A DNA stretch of 22,899 bases, from NCBI GenBank assembly GCA_002335115.1, contig DDCR01000036.1, forward strand, positions 1-22,899. Reading direction: 5' to 3'. The position numbers and the translations under genes were made by a program. The notes under the pieces are model-generated. The model saw only the letters and a list, made by a program, of their open reading frames with translations. It had not been told where the DNA came from and did not search any database. This document shows, one piece after another, positions 1-9,055 of the stretch (within the stretch, counting starts at the first letter, position 1; each line of letters begins with the position of its first letter). The DNA is from Oceanospirillaceae bacterium UBA2001. Lineage in GTDB: Bacteria; Pseudomonadota; Gammaproteobacteria; Pseudomonadales; Balneatricaceae.

Positions 1-1480
1 TGACAAAATCACCCCAGGCATGTTCATGGCTGCAATGCGCCTCAATATACCCTGCGTATTTGTTTCTGGTGGCCCTATGGAAGCGGGTAAAACTAAACTT
101 GGCGATCGCAAGCTAGACCTAGTGGACGCTATGGTTATCGCTGTGGACGACAACGCCAGTGACGAGGAGGTCGCCGAATATGAGCGGTCTGCTTGCCCAA
201 CCTGTGGGTCTTGCTCAGGCATGTTTACCGCCAACTCTATGAACTGCTTAACAGAGGCTCTAGGTTTATCCTTACCTGGAAATGGTAGCTTATTAGCCAC
301 CCACGCTGATCGCGAAGAGCTATTCTTAGAGGCAGGCCGCACGGTGGTTGAGTTATGTAAGCGTTATTATGAAAATGATGACGAAAGTGTGTTACCGCGC
401 AACATAGCTAGTTTCAAGGCATTTCAAAACGCCATGACTTTAGACATTGCGATGGGAGGATCTACCAACACTATATTGCATTTATTGGCTGCCGCCCAAG
501 AAGGTGAGATTGACTTTGATATGTCCAATATTGATGAGCTATCTCGTAAAGTTCCGCAGTTATGCAAGGTGGCTCCAAGTACACCAAAGTATCACATGGA
601 GGACGTGCATCGCGCTGGTGGGGTATTCGCTATATTAGGGGAACTCAACCGTGCAGGTTTACTTCACGCAGAATTACCCACTGTGCATAGTCCAACCATG
701 GGGGACGCCCTAGCTAAATGGGACATTACAGTGACTGAGGATGCCGCAGTTAAAAAATTCTACACAGCAGGCCCAGCAGGCATACCAACACAAACTGCAT
801 TCAGCCAAGCCACGCGCTGGCCCACTGTTGATGATGACCGTGCCGAGGGCTGTATTCGTAATTTGGCTCATGCCTATTCCACTGAAGGTGGTCTTGCGGT
901 GCTTACCGGCAACCTTGCAGAAGACGGTTGTGTAGTTAAGACCGCCGGTGTCGATGAGAGCATCTGGTTGTTTGAAGGCCCAGCTTACATTTGTGAAAGC
1001 CAAGATCAAGCTGTGGCTGATATCTTGGGTGACAAAGTGAAAGAAGGTGACGTCATTGTCATTCGTTATGAAGGACCCAGAGGGGGCCCTGGTATGCAGG
1101 AAATGCTCTACCCCACCAGCTATCTTAAAACAAAAGGTTTGGGCAAAGCCTGTGCATTACTCACTGATGGTCGTTTCTCTGGAGGTACCTCTGGCTTGTC
1201 CATTGGTCACGTATCTCCCGAGGCTGCAGGTGGTGGTAGCATAGCTTTGGTTCAACAAGGTGACCGCATACGAATAGACATTCCCAATCGCACCATTGAT
1301 GTTTTATTGAGTGATGATGAACTGGCTCAACGTCGCAGTGATATGGATGCTAAGGGCAAAGATGGCTGGAAGCCGACGGCAGAAAGGCCACGTCAAGTGA
1401 GCTCTGCACTGAAGTTCTATGCAAAGACTGTCACCAGCGCAGACAAAGGCGCAGTGCGTGATCTCAGCTTATTAGACTGA
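1..1480 (+). CDS. ilvD: Dihydroxy-acid dehydratase, 3' part (5' end outside window)
   Basis: Catalyses dehydration of 2,3-dihydroxy-acids to 2-keto acids in isoleucine and valine synthesis (cytosolic, Fe-S dependent). The reading frame is open from base 2 and begins with DKITPGM, the conserved stretch after the first in-window cluster cysteine (its codon is cut at base 1); the K of DK is the usual carbamylated, metal-binding lysine. The second cysteine motif [12 protein letters not shown] is present, as are [38 protein letters not shown] and the C-terminal SADKGAVRD. About 492 residues are seen, against roughly 615 for the long-form enzyme of E. coli, so about 120 N-terminal residues lie outside. 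No frameshift. It converges on folA. In Pseudomonas ilvD is also near folA, which supports the assignment. Confidence 0.97.
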   Translation, partial: DKITPGMFMAAMRLNIPCVFVSGGPMEAGKTKLGDRKLDLVDAMVIAVDDNASDEEVAEYERSACPTCGSCSGMFTANSMNCLTEALGLSLPGNGSLLATHADREELFLEAGRTVVELCKRYYENDDESVLPRNIASFKAFQNAMTLDIAMGGSTNTILHLLAAAQEGEIDFDMSNIDELSRKVPQLCKVAPSTPKYHMEDVHRAGGVFAILGELNRAGLLHAELPTVHSPTMGDALAKWDITVTEDAAVKKFYTAGPAGIPTQTAFSQATRWPTVDDDRAEGCIRNLAHAYSTEGGLAVLTGNLAEDGCVVKTAGVDESIWLFEGPAYICESQDQAVADILGDKVKEGDVIVIRYEGPRGGPGMQEMLYPTSYLKTKGLGKACALLTDGRFSGGTSGLSIGHVSPEAAGGGSIALVQQGDRIRIDIPNRTIDVLLSDDELAQRRSDMDAKGKDGWKPTAERPRQVSSALKFYAKTVTSADKGAVRDLSLLD

Positions 1481-1489
1481 GCTCACAAT

Positions 1490-1517
1490 CCAGTCCTTAT
1501 GCACAGGCAAGGACTGG
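1490..1517. other. Inverted repeat between the convergent genes ilvD and folA
   Basis: A perfect 9-bp inverted repeat (CCAGTCCTT / AAGGACTGG) with a 10-base loop starts 9 bases after the ilvD stop and ends 24 bases before the folA stop. It could form a hairpin in either transcript and so protect both 3' ends. Neither strand has a T-run after the stem, so I do not call it a proven intrinsic terminator. Confidence 0.5.
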
Positions 1518-1541
1518 GTACATGACCTGCCTCATTAGTGT

Positions 1542-2072
1542 TTAGGGGTATTGATTGCTAGTGCTAGCCTTAATGCGATCCAGGACTTGATAGCTAAAAT
1601 CAAATGGATTCGGTTCTTTTGCCGCCACATCTTCACGTGCAATTTCATGCCATGCTGCGTTTTCTAAAATCGGAAAATAAGCATCACCCTCAACATGGCG
1701 ATGCACCCGAGTAAGGTAAACGCGATCAGCTAAATCTAAAGCTTCTGCGTAGATCTGCGCACCACCGATAATCATCACTTCTTCAGCACCATTAATGAGA
1801 TTGATGCGCTCTCCCATACTAATAGCCTCACTGAGGCTTGATACTAATTTAATACCCTGTGCAGGGTAATCGTGCTGGCGACTGATCACTATATTATCTC
1901 GCCCCGGCAAAGGTTTACCAATAGACTCAAAGGTTTTACGCCCCATAATCACCGGTTTACCTAACGTCATGGCTTTGAAATACTTTAAGTCGCCAGGCAA
2001 ATACCAGGGCAATTGGTTGTTGCGGCCTATGACATTGTTTTCAGAGGCGGCTACAATTAAGGCGATGGTCAT
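1542..2072 (-). CDS. folA: Dihydrofolate reductase
   Basis: Reduces dihydrofolate to tetrahydrofolate with NADPH, regenerating the folate that ThyA oxidises. The 176-residue product has the DHFR N-terminus ([14 protein letters not shown]), the substrate-site block [13 protein letters not shown] with W23 and catalytic acid D28, the NADPH-site block [17 protein letters not shown] and MIIGGAQIY, then EGDAYFP. The length is slightly above the about 160 of E. coli because of a longer C-terminal tail. Its ATG overlaps the thyA stop by 4 bases (ATGA), so the two genes are co-transcribed and probably translationally coupled. It is the last gene of the TSUP-lgt-thyA-folA operon. Confidence 0.97.
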   Translation of the reverse strand: MTIALIVAASENNVIGRNNQLPWYLPGDLKYFKAMTLGKPVIMGRKTFESIGKPLPGRDNIVISRQHDYPAQGIKLVSSLSEAISMGERINLINGAEEVMIIGGAQIYAEALDLADRVYLTRVHRHVEGDAYFPILENAAWHEIAREDVAAKEPNPFDFSYQVLDRIKASTSNQYP

Positions 2073-2863
2073 ATAGCAACCACCCCTTTGATGTGTTCGT
2101 GTGCTTGATAGTCTAGCAATTGAAAGTCCTCAAATTTAAACCCAAAGATATCCTTTACCTCAGGGTTAATATGCATTGTTGGCAGCGGAAAAGTGTCACG
2201 GGACAGCTGCAAATCAACCTGTGGTAAGTGATTAGAGTAGAGATGGGCGTCACCTAGTGTATGCACAAAGTCTCCTGCCTCAAGCCCACACACCTGAGCC
2301 ACCATCATGGTGAGTAAAGCGTAACTGGCGATATTAAAGGGCACACCTAAAAAGATATCTGCACTGCGCTGATAAAGCTGACATGACAATTTGCCATTGG
2401 CAACATAAAATTGGAACATCATGTGGCATGGTGGCAGAGCCATGCGCTCTACGTCAGCCACATTCCAAGCACTGACAATCAATCGACGGGAGTCTGGATT
2501 ACTTTTTATCTGACTGATTAGTTGCTCAATTTGATCGATATGGCCACCTTCTGGTCTGGGCCAAGAGCGCCACTGGGACCCATAAACAGGCCCCAAGTCA
2601 CCATCTTTGTCAGCCCACTCATCCCAGATACGCACCCCATTTTCAGTCAGGTATTGGGTGTTTGTTGAACCCTTTAAAAACCATAACAGTTCATGAATGA
2701 TTGACTTGAGGTGCAACTTCTTGGTGGTGAGAACAGGAAACCCATGACTCAAATCAAAGCGCATTTGGTAACCAAATACACTTACAGTGCCGGTGCCAGT
2801 GCGATCTTCTTTTAACGCGCCGGCATCGCGCACGTGGCGCATAAGTTGAAGGTACTGTTGCAT
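2069..2863 (-). CDS. thyA: Thymidylate synthase
   Basis: Methylates dUMP to dTMP using methylene-tetrahydrofolate and releases dihydrofolate for FolA. Starting at the ATG of MQQYLQLM gives 264 residues, the same length as E. coli ThyA. An upstream in-frame TTG/ATG would add 6 or 5 residues and is less likely. Visible landmarks are EDRTGTGT near the N-terminus, [26 protein letters not shown], the phosphate-binding R126-R127 (DSRR), catalytic C146 in [23 protein letters not shown], and the C-terminal PVAI-like end (VVAI). It sits between lgt and folA; lgt-thyA adjacency is common in gammaproteobacteria. The Shine-Dalgarno sequence in front of this ATG is poor, so translation may depend on coupling to lgt. 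Confidence 0.97.
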   Translation of the reverse strand: MQQYLQLMRHVRDAGALKEDRTGTGTVSVFGYQMRFDLSHGFPVLTTKKLHLKSIIHELLWFLKGSTNTQYLTENGVRIWDEWADKDGDLGPVYGSQWRSWPRPEGGHIDQIEQLISQIKSNPDSRRLIVSAWNVADVERMALPPCHMMFQFYVANGKLSCQLYQRSADIFLGVPFNIASYALLTMMVAQVCGLEAGDFVHTLGDAHLYSNHLPQVDLQLSRDTFPLPTMHINPEVKDIFGFKFEDFQLLDYQAHEHIKGVVAI

Positions 2864-2903
2864 ATGAAAGGCCCACATCAAAACAGAAAAAAGAGGCGTT
2901 ATT

Positions 2904-3680
2904 TTAACCTTTAATCGAGGTCTTGCGCACTACTAAATAAATTCCGAGGGCAATCATAGGCAACGACAATAATTGCCCCTGTGTCATCCAGTCAAAAGCC
3001 ACATAGTTTAAATGTGCATCCGGCTGACGAGCAAATTCAACCACAAACCTTTGCACGCCATAACCCAGTAAAAATAGACCCGAAACGCGAAAAGCAGCCC
3101 TTGGCTTTGCTGAGTAAACCCATACTAAGGTAAATAGAATCACGCCCTCCAGCACCATTTGATAAAGTTGTGACGGGTGTCTGGCTAAATTGTCTACATG
3201 GGGAAATACCATGCCCCAAGGCAAATCAGTAGGCCGACCCCAAAGCTCACCCCCAATAAAATTACCTAAGCGACCTACCCCTAGACCTATAGGCCCAATT
3301 GGGGTCACAAAATCCAATACCCGATGAAATTGAACCTTATATTTACGCGCAAACCAAATCACGCCAACAATCACACCTAATAAACCACCATGAAAAGACA
3401 TACCGCCTTCCCACACCCTCAACAAGATCGTGGGCTGTGCAACAAATGCTTCAAATTGGTAAAAGAATATATACCCCATTCTGCCGCCAAGCACAGCACC
3501 TAACGCACCAAAAAAAATTAAATCACTGACTTGTTCTTTGGTAAAACCAGCAGCGGCTGCGCGCCGATTACCCAGCCAAAGCGCCGATGCAAACGCCACC
3601 AAATACATCACCCCATACCAATGGATAGCCAAAGGCCCTATATGGACTAATACAGGATCAATATTGGGAAAAATCAACAT
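2904..3680 (-). CDS. lgt: Prolipoprotein diacylglyceryl transferase
   Basis: Inner-membrane enzyme that transfers diacylglyceryl from phosphatidylglycerol to the lipobox cysteine of prolipoproteins, the first step of lipoprotein maturation. The 258-residue protein has several hydrophobic segments and the Lgt signature [15 protein letters not shown] (residues 136-150). Residues matching known essential sites of the E. coli enzyme are H97 (in SFHGGLLG), R137, N140, E145, and R211/E215 in [16 protein letters not shown]. It is shorter than the E. coli protein (291 residues), mainly in the region before the last helices. It starts 12 bases after the TSUP gene and precedes thyA by about 40 bases, so it is in one operon with both. 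Confidence 0.96.
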   Translation of the reverse strand: MLIFPNIDPVLVHIGPLAIHWYGVMYLVAFASALWLGNRRAAAAGFTKEQVSDLIFFGALGAVLGGRMGYIFFYQFEAFVAQPTILLRVWEGGMSFHGGLLGVIVGVIWFARKYKVQFHRVLDFVTPIGPIGLGVGRLGNFIGGELWGRPTDLPWGMVFPHVDNLARHPSQLYQMVLEGVILFTLVWVYSAKPRAAFRVSGLFLLGYGVQRFVVEFARQPDAHLNYVAFDWMTQGQLLSLPMIALGIYLVVRKTSIKG

Positions 3681-3692
3681 AATGGTGCTTCC

Positions 3693-4487
3693 TTAATACC
3701 AAATACTTATTAACATGCGTAAACCCACGATTAAGAGCATCCAAGCAAATAAACGTTTAAGTTTGCGCGCCGACAGCTGATGGGCAATTTTAGCCCCATA
3801 GTTGGCCGCCAAAAAACTGGTTGATACCAAACCCAGTAGTGCAGGCAAATAAATATAGCCTAAACTGAAAACTGGCAACACCGGGTTGCCCCAACCCATG
3901 ACTGCGTTCGATGTGGCGCCAGCAATCGCAATGGCAAATCCACAAGTGCTAGCTGTGGCTACCGCCTTTTGAATAACTAAGCGCCGGTTGGTTAAATAGG
4001 TAACCAACAAGTTTCCACCACCTATACCAAACAGAGCGGAAATCCAACCAATCAATGCCCCTGTAACGCCTAAAGCAACACTACCCGGCAAGCGGTGCTG
4101 AGTGGCAGTAGGTTGTGAAAACATCATGCTTAAACTCATAAAAATAGCAAACACACCAAAACTGGCTTGCAAGTATATGGCTGGAATCGTTAGCGCTGTG
4201 TTAACACCAAAAAATGTGCCCACCAACATGCCCACTGCAATCGGTTTGACTAAATACCATTCTATAGCCGCTTTTTTATGGTGGGTTTTAATCGCACCTA
4301 AAGACGTAAATATAATATTGGTCAGAGATGTGGCAATGGCCATATAAAAGACGATATCAGGGGAAATTCCTTGCAGATTGAATGCCAACACTAAAGCTGG
4401 CACTACAATAACACCACCACCAATGCCAAACAGTCCCGCTAATAACCCAGCGATCGCGCCAAACACCATATAAACCAGAAAAATCAT
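3693..4487 (-). CDS. TSUP (TauE/SafE/YfcA) family membrane permease
   Basis: A 264-residue very hydrophobic protein with about eight predicted membrane segments. It shows the internal duplication typical of the TSUP/DUF81 family: GLFGIGGG at residues 18-25 and ALFGIGGG at 151-158, each followed by a hydrophobic helix. Family members export or import sulfite, sulfoacetate or related small organosulfur anions, but substrates are mostly unknown and none can be read from this sequence. It is the first gene of the operon leading into lgt, thyA and folA. I recall a TSUP gene beside lgt in Pseudomonas too, so the link is conserved rather than accidental. A promoter candidate lies just upstream. Confidence 0.9.
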   Translation of the reverse strand: MIFLVYMVFGAIAGLLAGLFGIGGGVIVVPALVLAFNLQGISPDIVFYMAIATSLTNIIFTSLGAIKTHHKKAAIEWYLVKPIAVGMLVGTFFGVNTALTIPAIYLQASFGVFAIFMSLSMMFSQPTATQHRLPGSVALGVTGALIGWISALFGIGGGNLLVTYLTNRRLVIQKAVATASTCGFAIAIAGATSNAVMGWGNPVLPVFSLGYIYLPALLGLVSTSFLAANYGAKIAHQLSARKLKRLFAWMLLIVGLRMLISIWY

Positions 4488-4515
4488 GCGTTCACATCTG
4501 GGGAAGAAAGACGCT

Positions 4516-4544
4516 ATTATCTACGCTAAGCTGCATAAGCGCAA
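4516..4544 (-). promoter_or_regulatory. Candidate sigma-70 promoter for TSUP-lgt-thyA-folA
   Basis: On the minus strand TTGCGC (bases 4544-4539) and GATAAT (4521-4516) are separated by 17 bases. The predicted transcript start near 4509 gives a leader of about 20 bases to the TSUP ATG. The -10 matches 5 of 6 consensus bases and the -35 only 3 of 6. Confidence 0.5.
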
Positions 4545-4566
4545 AGTTTAGGATACTCAATTTATC

Positions 4567-5322
4567 ATGTGTCTCATTGTATTAGCCCATCAACTTAATG
4601 CCGATTACCCCCTTATCATGGCGGCTAATCGAGATGAATTCCGTCAGCGGCCAACACAAAGTATGCACTGGTGGCCAGATATCGAAATATTAGCAGGTAA
4701 GGACCTTCAAGCCAGCGGAACTTGGCTAGCTCTGCACAAAGATGGCCGCTGGGCTGCAGTGACCAATTTTCGGCGGGCTGCTCATTATAATTTAACACCT
4801 TTTAAATCACGTGGGCACCTAGCCATCGACTTTTTACAGCAACAAAAGAGTGCCTTAGTGTTTACCCATACACTTCAAACAGACCAGTTCGCGGGCTTTA
4901 ATTTATTACTTTGGGATAATCAACAGTTGGTTTTTTGCAGCAACGAAAAGGCAGCCGAAGTGCAGGTGTTAGCAGCTGGTTTATACGGCTTGAGTAATGG
5001 TTGTTTAAACAGTAATTGGCCCAAAGTGGAGCATGTCAAAAAAATTTTACAAGGGTCCTTACACCAGCCACCACAGCACCAACAACTACAAAAAATGATG
5101 CAAGACACAAGCATAGCCGCAGACCAAAGTTTGCCTAACACGGGCATTGCTATTGCATGGGAAAGGCGTCTATCGGCTTGTTTTATCGATGCCCCCGAAT
5201 ATGCTTATGGCACCCGCACCTGCATTAGTTTATACCGCGACCATTTGGGTCATATGGATGTGCAAGAAACCAGTTTTGATGGATTAAGACCCACTGAGCA
5301 ATATTTTAGTTGGCACATTTGA
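4567..5322 (+). CDS. NRDE/TANGO2-family protein
   Basis: A 251-residue protein that starts MCLIVLA, with cysteine as residue 2, and carries the family-defining NRDE tetrapeptide at residues 21-24 (AANRDEFRQRPT). Further family blocks are AGKDLQASGTWLAL and AAVTNFR, then YGLSNGCLNSNWPKV in the middle and a late TRTCISLYRD segment. The family includes eukaryotic TANGO2, linked to heme and acyl-CoA/lipid metabolism, but the bacterial function is not established. The invariant Cys2 suggests possible N-terminal nucleophile chemistry after Met removal; this is an inference. No signal peptide or membrane segment is visible, so it is probably cytosolic. It stands alone, divergent from TSUP and convergent with ptsP. 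Confidence 0.88.
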   Translation: MCLIVLAHQLNADYPLIMAANRDEFRQRPTQSMHWWPDIEILAGKDLQASGTWLALHKDGRWAAVTNFRRAAHYNLTPFKSRGHLAIDFLQQQKSALVFTHTLQTDQFAGFNLLLWDNQQLVFCSNEKAAEVQVLAAGLYGLSNGCLNSNWPKVEHVKKILQGSLHQPPQHQQLQKMMQDTSIAADQSLPNTGIAIAWERRLSACFIDAPEYAYGTRTCISLYRDHLGHMDVQETSFDGLRPTEQYFSWHI

Positions 5323-5409
5323 TGGGGTAATTCGATGCCTTAACGGGCATTTAAACTCACACCCTAAGCGTCGCACTAGAAAAGGCTATTTATGGCGCCT
5401 TGGGTGCGT

Positions 5410-7686
5410 TTAATTACCCACATAACGGCTGTGTAGGCGGGTTAAGCCAGCGGCTTTAAGATTGTCTCTAATCACACCCTGCACACCATCGGCGCAGACC
5501 TGTTGCAACGCTTGTTGCAACATCGCCTGGGATTGGCCAAGAGTGAAGTTACGAATGACTGACTTCACCTTTGGCAGACTCGCTGCGTTCATGGATAAAC
5601 TATCGTAACCCATGCCCATCAGTAATAAAGCTCCAGCAGGATCACCTGCCAGTTCTCCACACAAACTCACCGGAATAGCCGCCGCTTTGGCCGCCGTTAC
5701 CACTTGCTGCAGGGCCATAAGTACTGCTGGATGCATGGTATGGTATAAGTCTGCTACTGCTGGGTTATCTCGGTCCACGGCCAATATATACTGTGTTAAA
5801 TCGTTACTTCCTACAGAAATAAAGTCAACACGCTCAGCAATATGGCGGGCTTGATAGACTGCTGCTGGAACTTCAATCATCACCCCTATGGGGGGTCTGA
5901 CCAGTTGGTAACCCTCTTCACACAATTCTGCGTAAGCCTGATTAATCCATCGAATCGATTCGTCAATTTCATTCACGTGAGTGATCATAGGCAACATGAT
6001 GCGTAAATTATCTAAACCTTCACTGGCCTTTAACATGGCGCGTATTTGCACCAAAAATATTTCTGGATGATCTAAAGTGACTCGAATTCCACGCCATCCC
6101 AAAAATGGGTTATCTTCCTTAATGGTGAAGTAAGGTAAGTTCTTATCCCCTCCAATATCCAATGTACGCATAGTCACGGGCAGGGGGGCAAAGCCTTGCA
6201 GTTGGGTGCGATAAGAATCTGTTTGTTCCTCTTCTGAAGGAAAGCGCTCCTTAATCATGAAAGGTACTTCAGTCCGGTATAGGCCAACACCTTCAGCGCC
6301 TTGGGCTAAGGATCTGCTAACATCTAACGGTAAGCTAGTGTTCACTAACAGAGGTATGGTGTGACTGTCGCGAGTCTGTGCGGGAACATCACGCAGAATT
6401 TCTAACTCTTTAGTAAACGACGCTTCTTCAACTATGGCTTGTTCGTATTGATGGCGCAGGTCCTGGCTAGGGTTGAGAAAAATTCTGCCCATGTAGCCAT
6501 CAATAACGACTTCTAATCCTTCCATGCGACGATAGGGAAAATCAACCGCACCCATCACCGTGGGAATACCCATAGAACGCGCTAATATAGCCGCATGCGA
6601 GTTATTCGAGCCTAAAGTTGAAATGATAGCTTTGAGCTTGTGAGCGGGCACTTCTGCCAACATTGCCGCCGTCACTTCTTCAGCCACGAGCACCGTGGAA
6701 TCTTCAAACTCGCGCACTTCTGTGTTGGTTTGTTGTAGTTCCGCTAATATGCGCCGTCCAAGATCGCGAATGTCTGAAGCCCTTTCCCGTAAATAAGGAT
6801 CTTCCATCGCTTCAAAGGCTTGGATGTGCTGCTGCACTACTCGACGTAAAGAGCCTTGAGCCCACTGGCCTTGGCGGATATGTTGTATCACTTCGCCTGC
6901 AAGTGCGTTGTCATCGAGCATGCGCATGTATACTTCAAACAACTCTTGTTCTTGGTTTTTTAGATTACGCGCTAAGGTCCGACTGACTATTTTTATTTTT
7001 CGTCTAACGGCCTCCAAGGCTGTTTGAAAAGCCTCGACCTGTTCTTCTGGGTTACGACATCTGCGATCTGGTACTTTATCTAAATCTGCAGGTGGGGCGA
7101 TAACGGCAATATGGCCGATGGCCACACCACCAGAACCACTAACACCCTCGTAATGCAGATCAAGACTCTCATCATCCGCTAGCGTATCCTGTCTTAGACC
7201 ACCACCGGTGGCTTCCGCGTGAGCAATAAAACCTGCCAACTGGGCTGACAAGGTGATCAACATGGCCTCTTCATCAGTGCCAAATTGTCGCTCATCGCGT
7301 TGTTGTACTACAAGAATACCTAACACCTTACGGTGGTGCACAATAGGCACGCCTAAAAAGGAATTAAACGCTTCTTCACCTGTTTCTTGCACGTAGTAGA
7401 AGTTAGGATGCTCTGCAGCCCGTGTCAGATTGATTGTTTCAGCCTTAAGGCCGACTAAACCCACCAAACCCTTGCCCGAGGGTAAAAAAGCTTTGCCAAT
7501 CGACGCTTGATTAAGTCCTTCACTCGCCATGAGGACGTAGTTATCAGTTTGTGGGAAATAAAGGTAAATGGAACACACGTCAGTGCGCATGGCTCTTCGA
7601 ACATGGTGTACTACCAATTTCAAGGCCGATTGCAAATCCTCTGCGGCACTTACCGCTTGGATTATTTTACGCAGACTGTGGAGCAT
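5410..7686 (-). CDS. ptsP: Phosphoenolpyruvate-protein phosphotransferase of the nitrogen PTS (EI-Ntr)
   Basis: First enzyme of the nitrogen phosphotransferase relay: it takes phosphate from PEP and passes it to NPr and then EIIA-Ntr, which controls potassium transport, nitrogen response and metabolism. The 758 residues show an N-terminal GAF domain (about 5-160, with TDVCSIYL and SFLGVPI), which distinguishes it from sugar EI. Then come the EI N-domain, the phosphohistidine motif SNNSHAAILARSMGIPTVMG (H364), and the PEP-binding barrel with GVGLYRTEVPFM, MRTLDIGGDKNLPY, GVMIEVPAAV, SVGSNDLTQYILAVDRDN and the catalytic C676 in SLCGELAGDP. Length matches PtsP of E. coli (748). It follows rppH by 23 bases, the usual gammaproteobacterial pairing. 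Confidence 0.97.
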   Translation of the reverse strand: MLHSLRKIIQAVSAAEDLQSALKLVVHHVRRAMRTDVCSIYLYFPQTDNYVLMASEGLNQASIGKAFLPSGKGLVGLVGLKAETINLTRAAEHPNFYYVQETGEEAFNSFLGVPIVHHRKVLGILVVQQRDERQFGTDEEAMLITLSAQLAGFIAHAEATGGGLRQDTLADDESLDLHYEGVSGSGGVAIGHIAVIAPPADLDKVPDRRCRNPEEQVEAFQTALEAVRRKIKIVSRTLARNLKNQEQELFEVYMRMLDDNALAGEVIQHIRQGQWAQGSLRRVVQQHIQAFEAMEDPYLRERASDIRDLGRRILAELQQTNTEVREFEDSTVLVAEEVTAAMLAEVPAHKLKAIISTLGSNNSHAAILARSMGIPTVMGAVDFPYRRMEGLEVVIDGYMGRIFLNPSQDLRHQYEQAIVEEASFTKELEILRDVPAQTRDSHTIPLLVNTSLPLDVSRSLAQGAEGVGLYRTEVPFMIKERFPSEEEQTDSYRTQLQGFAPLPVTMRTLDIGGDKNLPYFTIKEDNPFLGWRGIRVTLDHPEIFLVQIRAMLKASEGLDNLRIMLPMITHVNEIDESIRWINQAYAELCEEGYQLVRPPIGVMIEVPAAVYQARHIAERVDFISVGSNDLTQYILAVDRDNPAVADLYHTMHPAVLMALQQVVTAAKAAAIPVSLCGELAGDPAGALLLMGMGYDSLSMNAASLPKVKSVIRNFTLGQSQAMLQQALQQVCADGVQGVIRDNLKAAGLTRLHSRYVGN

Positions 7687-7709
7687 TATTTATGATTCCT
7701 ACCTATACA

Positions 7710-8231
7710 TTATGATCGCTTGGTGTGACTGGGTATGACTAAACCTTGATGATAAACCAAGCGCGAATGACGCAAGCAGAGTTCCTTCATCGCCCGTCGA
7801 TACACTTCTCGTTTAAACGACACCACTTGATCCACCGGATACCAGTAACTCACCCATTCCCACGAGTCAAATTCAGGGCAGTTGGTGGTTGCAGTTTGAA
7901 CGGTGGCATCAGGTGCCAACATGCGTAGCAAAAACCATTTTTGCTTTTGGCCTATACATAAAGGTTGTTGCCCCTGGCGTATCATGCGTTTAGGTAAGCG
8001 GTACCTTAACCAACCCCGAGTGCAGGCAAGAACTTCCACGTGTTCTGGCGACAGGCCAATTTCTTCTTTGAGTTCCCTAAATAAGGCTTCTTCTGGTGTT
8101 TCATGGGCATCAATACCACCTTGAGGGAATTGCCACGCATCCCAACCCAAACGTTTTGCCCATAGTACTTGACCATGGGAGTTTGCCAGAATAATACCTA
8201 CATTGGGGCGAAAACCATCTTTATCGATCAC
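7710..8231 (-). CDS. rppH: RNA pyrophosphohydrolase (Nudix)
   Basis: Removes pyrophosphate from the 5' triphosphate end of RNA, giving the monophosphate that stimulates RNase E decay. The protein has the RppH start region [22 protein letters not shown], and a full Nudix box at residues 38-60 (G-x5-E-x7-REL-x-EE-x-GL), with metal ligands E53, E56 and E57. [22 protein letters not shown] and [22 protein letters not shown] follow. I chose the GTG start because it aligns with the usual MID start; this gives 173 residues. An in-frame ATG at 8273, with a GGA close upstream, would add 14 residues that do not resemble the family. It is co-transcribed with ptsP and diverges from the HAD gene. Confidence 0.93.
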   Translation of the reverse strand: MIDKDGFRPNVGIILANSHGQVLWAKRLGWDAWQFPQGGIDAHETPEEALFRELKEEIGLSPEHVEVLACTRGWLRYRLPKRMIRQGQQPLCIGQKQKWFLLRMLAPDATVQTATTNCPEFDSWEWVSYWYPVDQVVSFKREVYRRAMKELCLRHSRLVYHQGLVIPSHTKRS

Positions 8232-8350
8232 GGCTTTGCACCATACAAAATATATTTGTGCCCATTGTTCCACAAAACCACCAGCAACAACAACCGCAGA
8301 TGGAAATGAGCTAAAATAATGTTTTAAGATTCATTAAGATAGGGGTTTCC

Positions 8351-9010
8351 ATGCAACAAAGGCTAGCTTTGTTTGATTTAGACAACACATTACTGGCGGG
8401 CGACAGCGACCATGGATGGGGCGAATTTATGGTCTCACAGGGTCTTGTTGATGGCGCTGACTATGGTGCAAAAAATGACAGTTTTTACCAAGACTATGTG
8501 GCAGGCAAGTTGAATATGAGTGCTTATGCTGAGTTTGTGTTGGCACCATTGACGCAATACCGTGCAGCTGAACTTGAAAGCATTCACCAACAGTTTATGC
8601 AAACGATAGTGATTCCTATGATCGCGCCTAAAACTCAAGCTTTGTTGCAACAGCACCGCAATGCAGGTGATGTGTTGGTGATTGTCACAGCAACCAACGA
8701 CTTCATCACAGCGCCCATTGCTGCATACCTTGACATCCCACACCTGATTGCCACACCTGCAGAGCTTTTAAACGGTCGCTATACGGGAAGATTGAGTGGC
8801 CCACCCTGCTTTCAGGCCGGTAAAATCGACAAACTTAATGCATGGATGGCCCACCATGACTACACCATAGAAGGCGCTTATTTCTACAGCGACTCCCACA
8901 ATGACATTCCTTTATTAAGCTTAGTGGATCAGCCGATGGTAGTGGACCCAGACGCCAAACTTGAAGCTCATGCTGTGGCTCATGCTTGGCCTATCATGAG
9001 TCTGCGTTAG
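8351..9010 (+). CDS. HAD-IB family phosphatase (histidinol-phosphatase/PSP-like)
   Basis: A 219-residue HAD-superfamily hydrolase of subfamily IB. Motif I is FDLDNTLLAGDSD with nucleophile D9 and general acid D11; motif II is VIVTAT (T113 region); the conserved lysine is K158 in GKIDKL; motif IV is SDSHNDIPLL (D181, D185). The size and the DNTLLAGDSD start match the TIGR01490-type group that includes the Pseudomonas protein next to rppH. From memory, that protein has been reported as a histidinol-phosphate phosphatase, so a role in histidine synthesis is the best guess. Phosphoserine phosphatase or another small phosphomonoester is possible. A good Shine-Dalgarno (AGGGG) lies 6 bases before the ATG. 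It diverges from rppH and converges on rlmI. Confidence 0.88.
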   Translation: MQQRLALFDLDNTLLAGDSDHGWGEFMVSQGLVDGADYGAKNDSFYQDYVAGKLNMSAYAEFVLAPLTQYRAAELESIHQQFMQTIVIPMIAPKTQALLQQHRNAGDVLVIVTATNDFITAPIAAYLDIPHLIATPAELLNGRYTGRLSGPPCFQAGKIDKLNAWMAHHDYTIEGAYFYSDSHNDIPLLSLVDQPMVVDPDAKLEAHAVAHAWPIMSLR

Positions 9011-9055
9011 GCTTCTGAGGATTGTTTAACTTATTCTTTAGCCCTTTGAAAAAGC

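Noticed and set aside
710..1009. Open frame opposite ilvD
   Set aside because: It lies wholly within a strongly conserved gene on the other strand and has no domain or ribosome site.
1490..1517. Intrinsic terminator for ilvD or folA
   Set aside because: The stem is perfect but no T-run follows on either strand, so it is listed only as an inverted repeat.
5323..5409. Terminator between the NRDE gene and ptsP (ATGCC...GGCAT, 5-bp stem)
   Set aside because: The stem is short and has no T-run; too weak to list.
6663..6986. Open frame of 107 codons opposite ptsP
   Set aside because: Shadow of the conserved ptsP coding sequence; no independent evidence.
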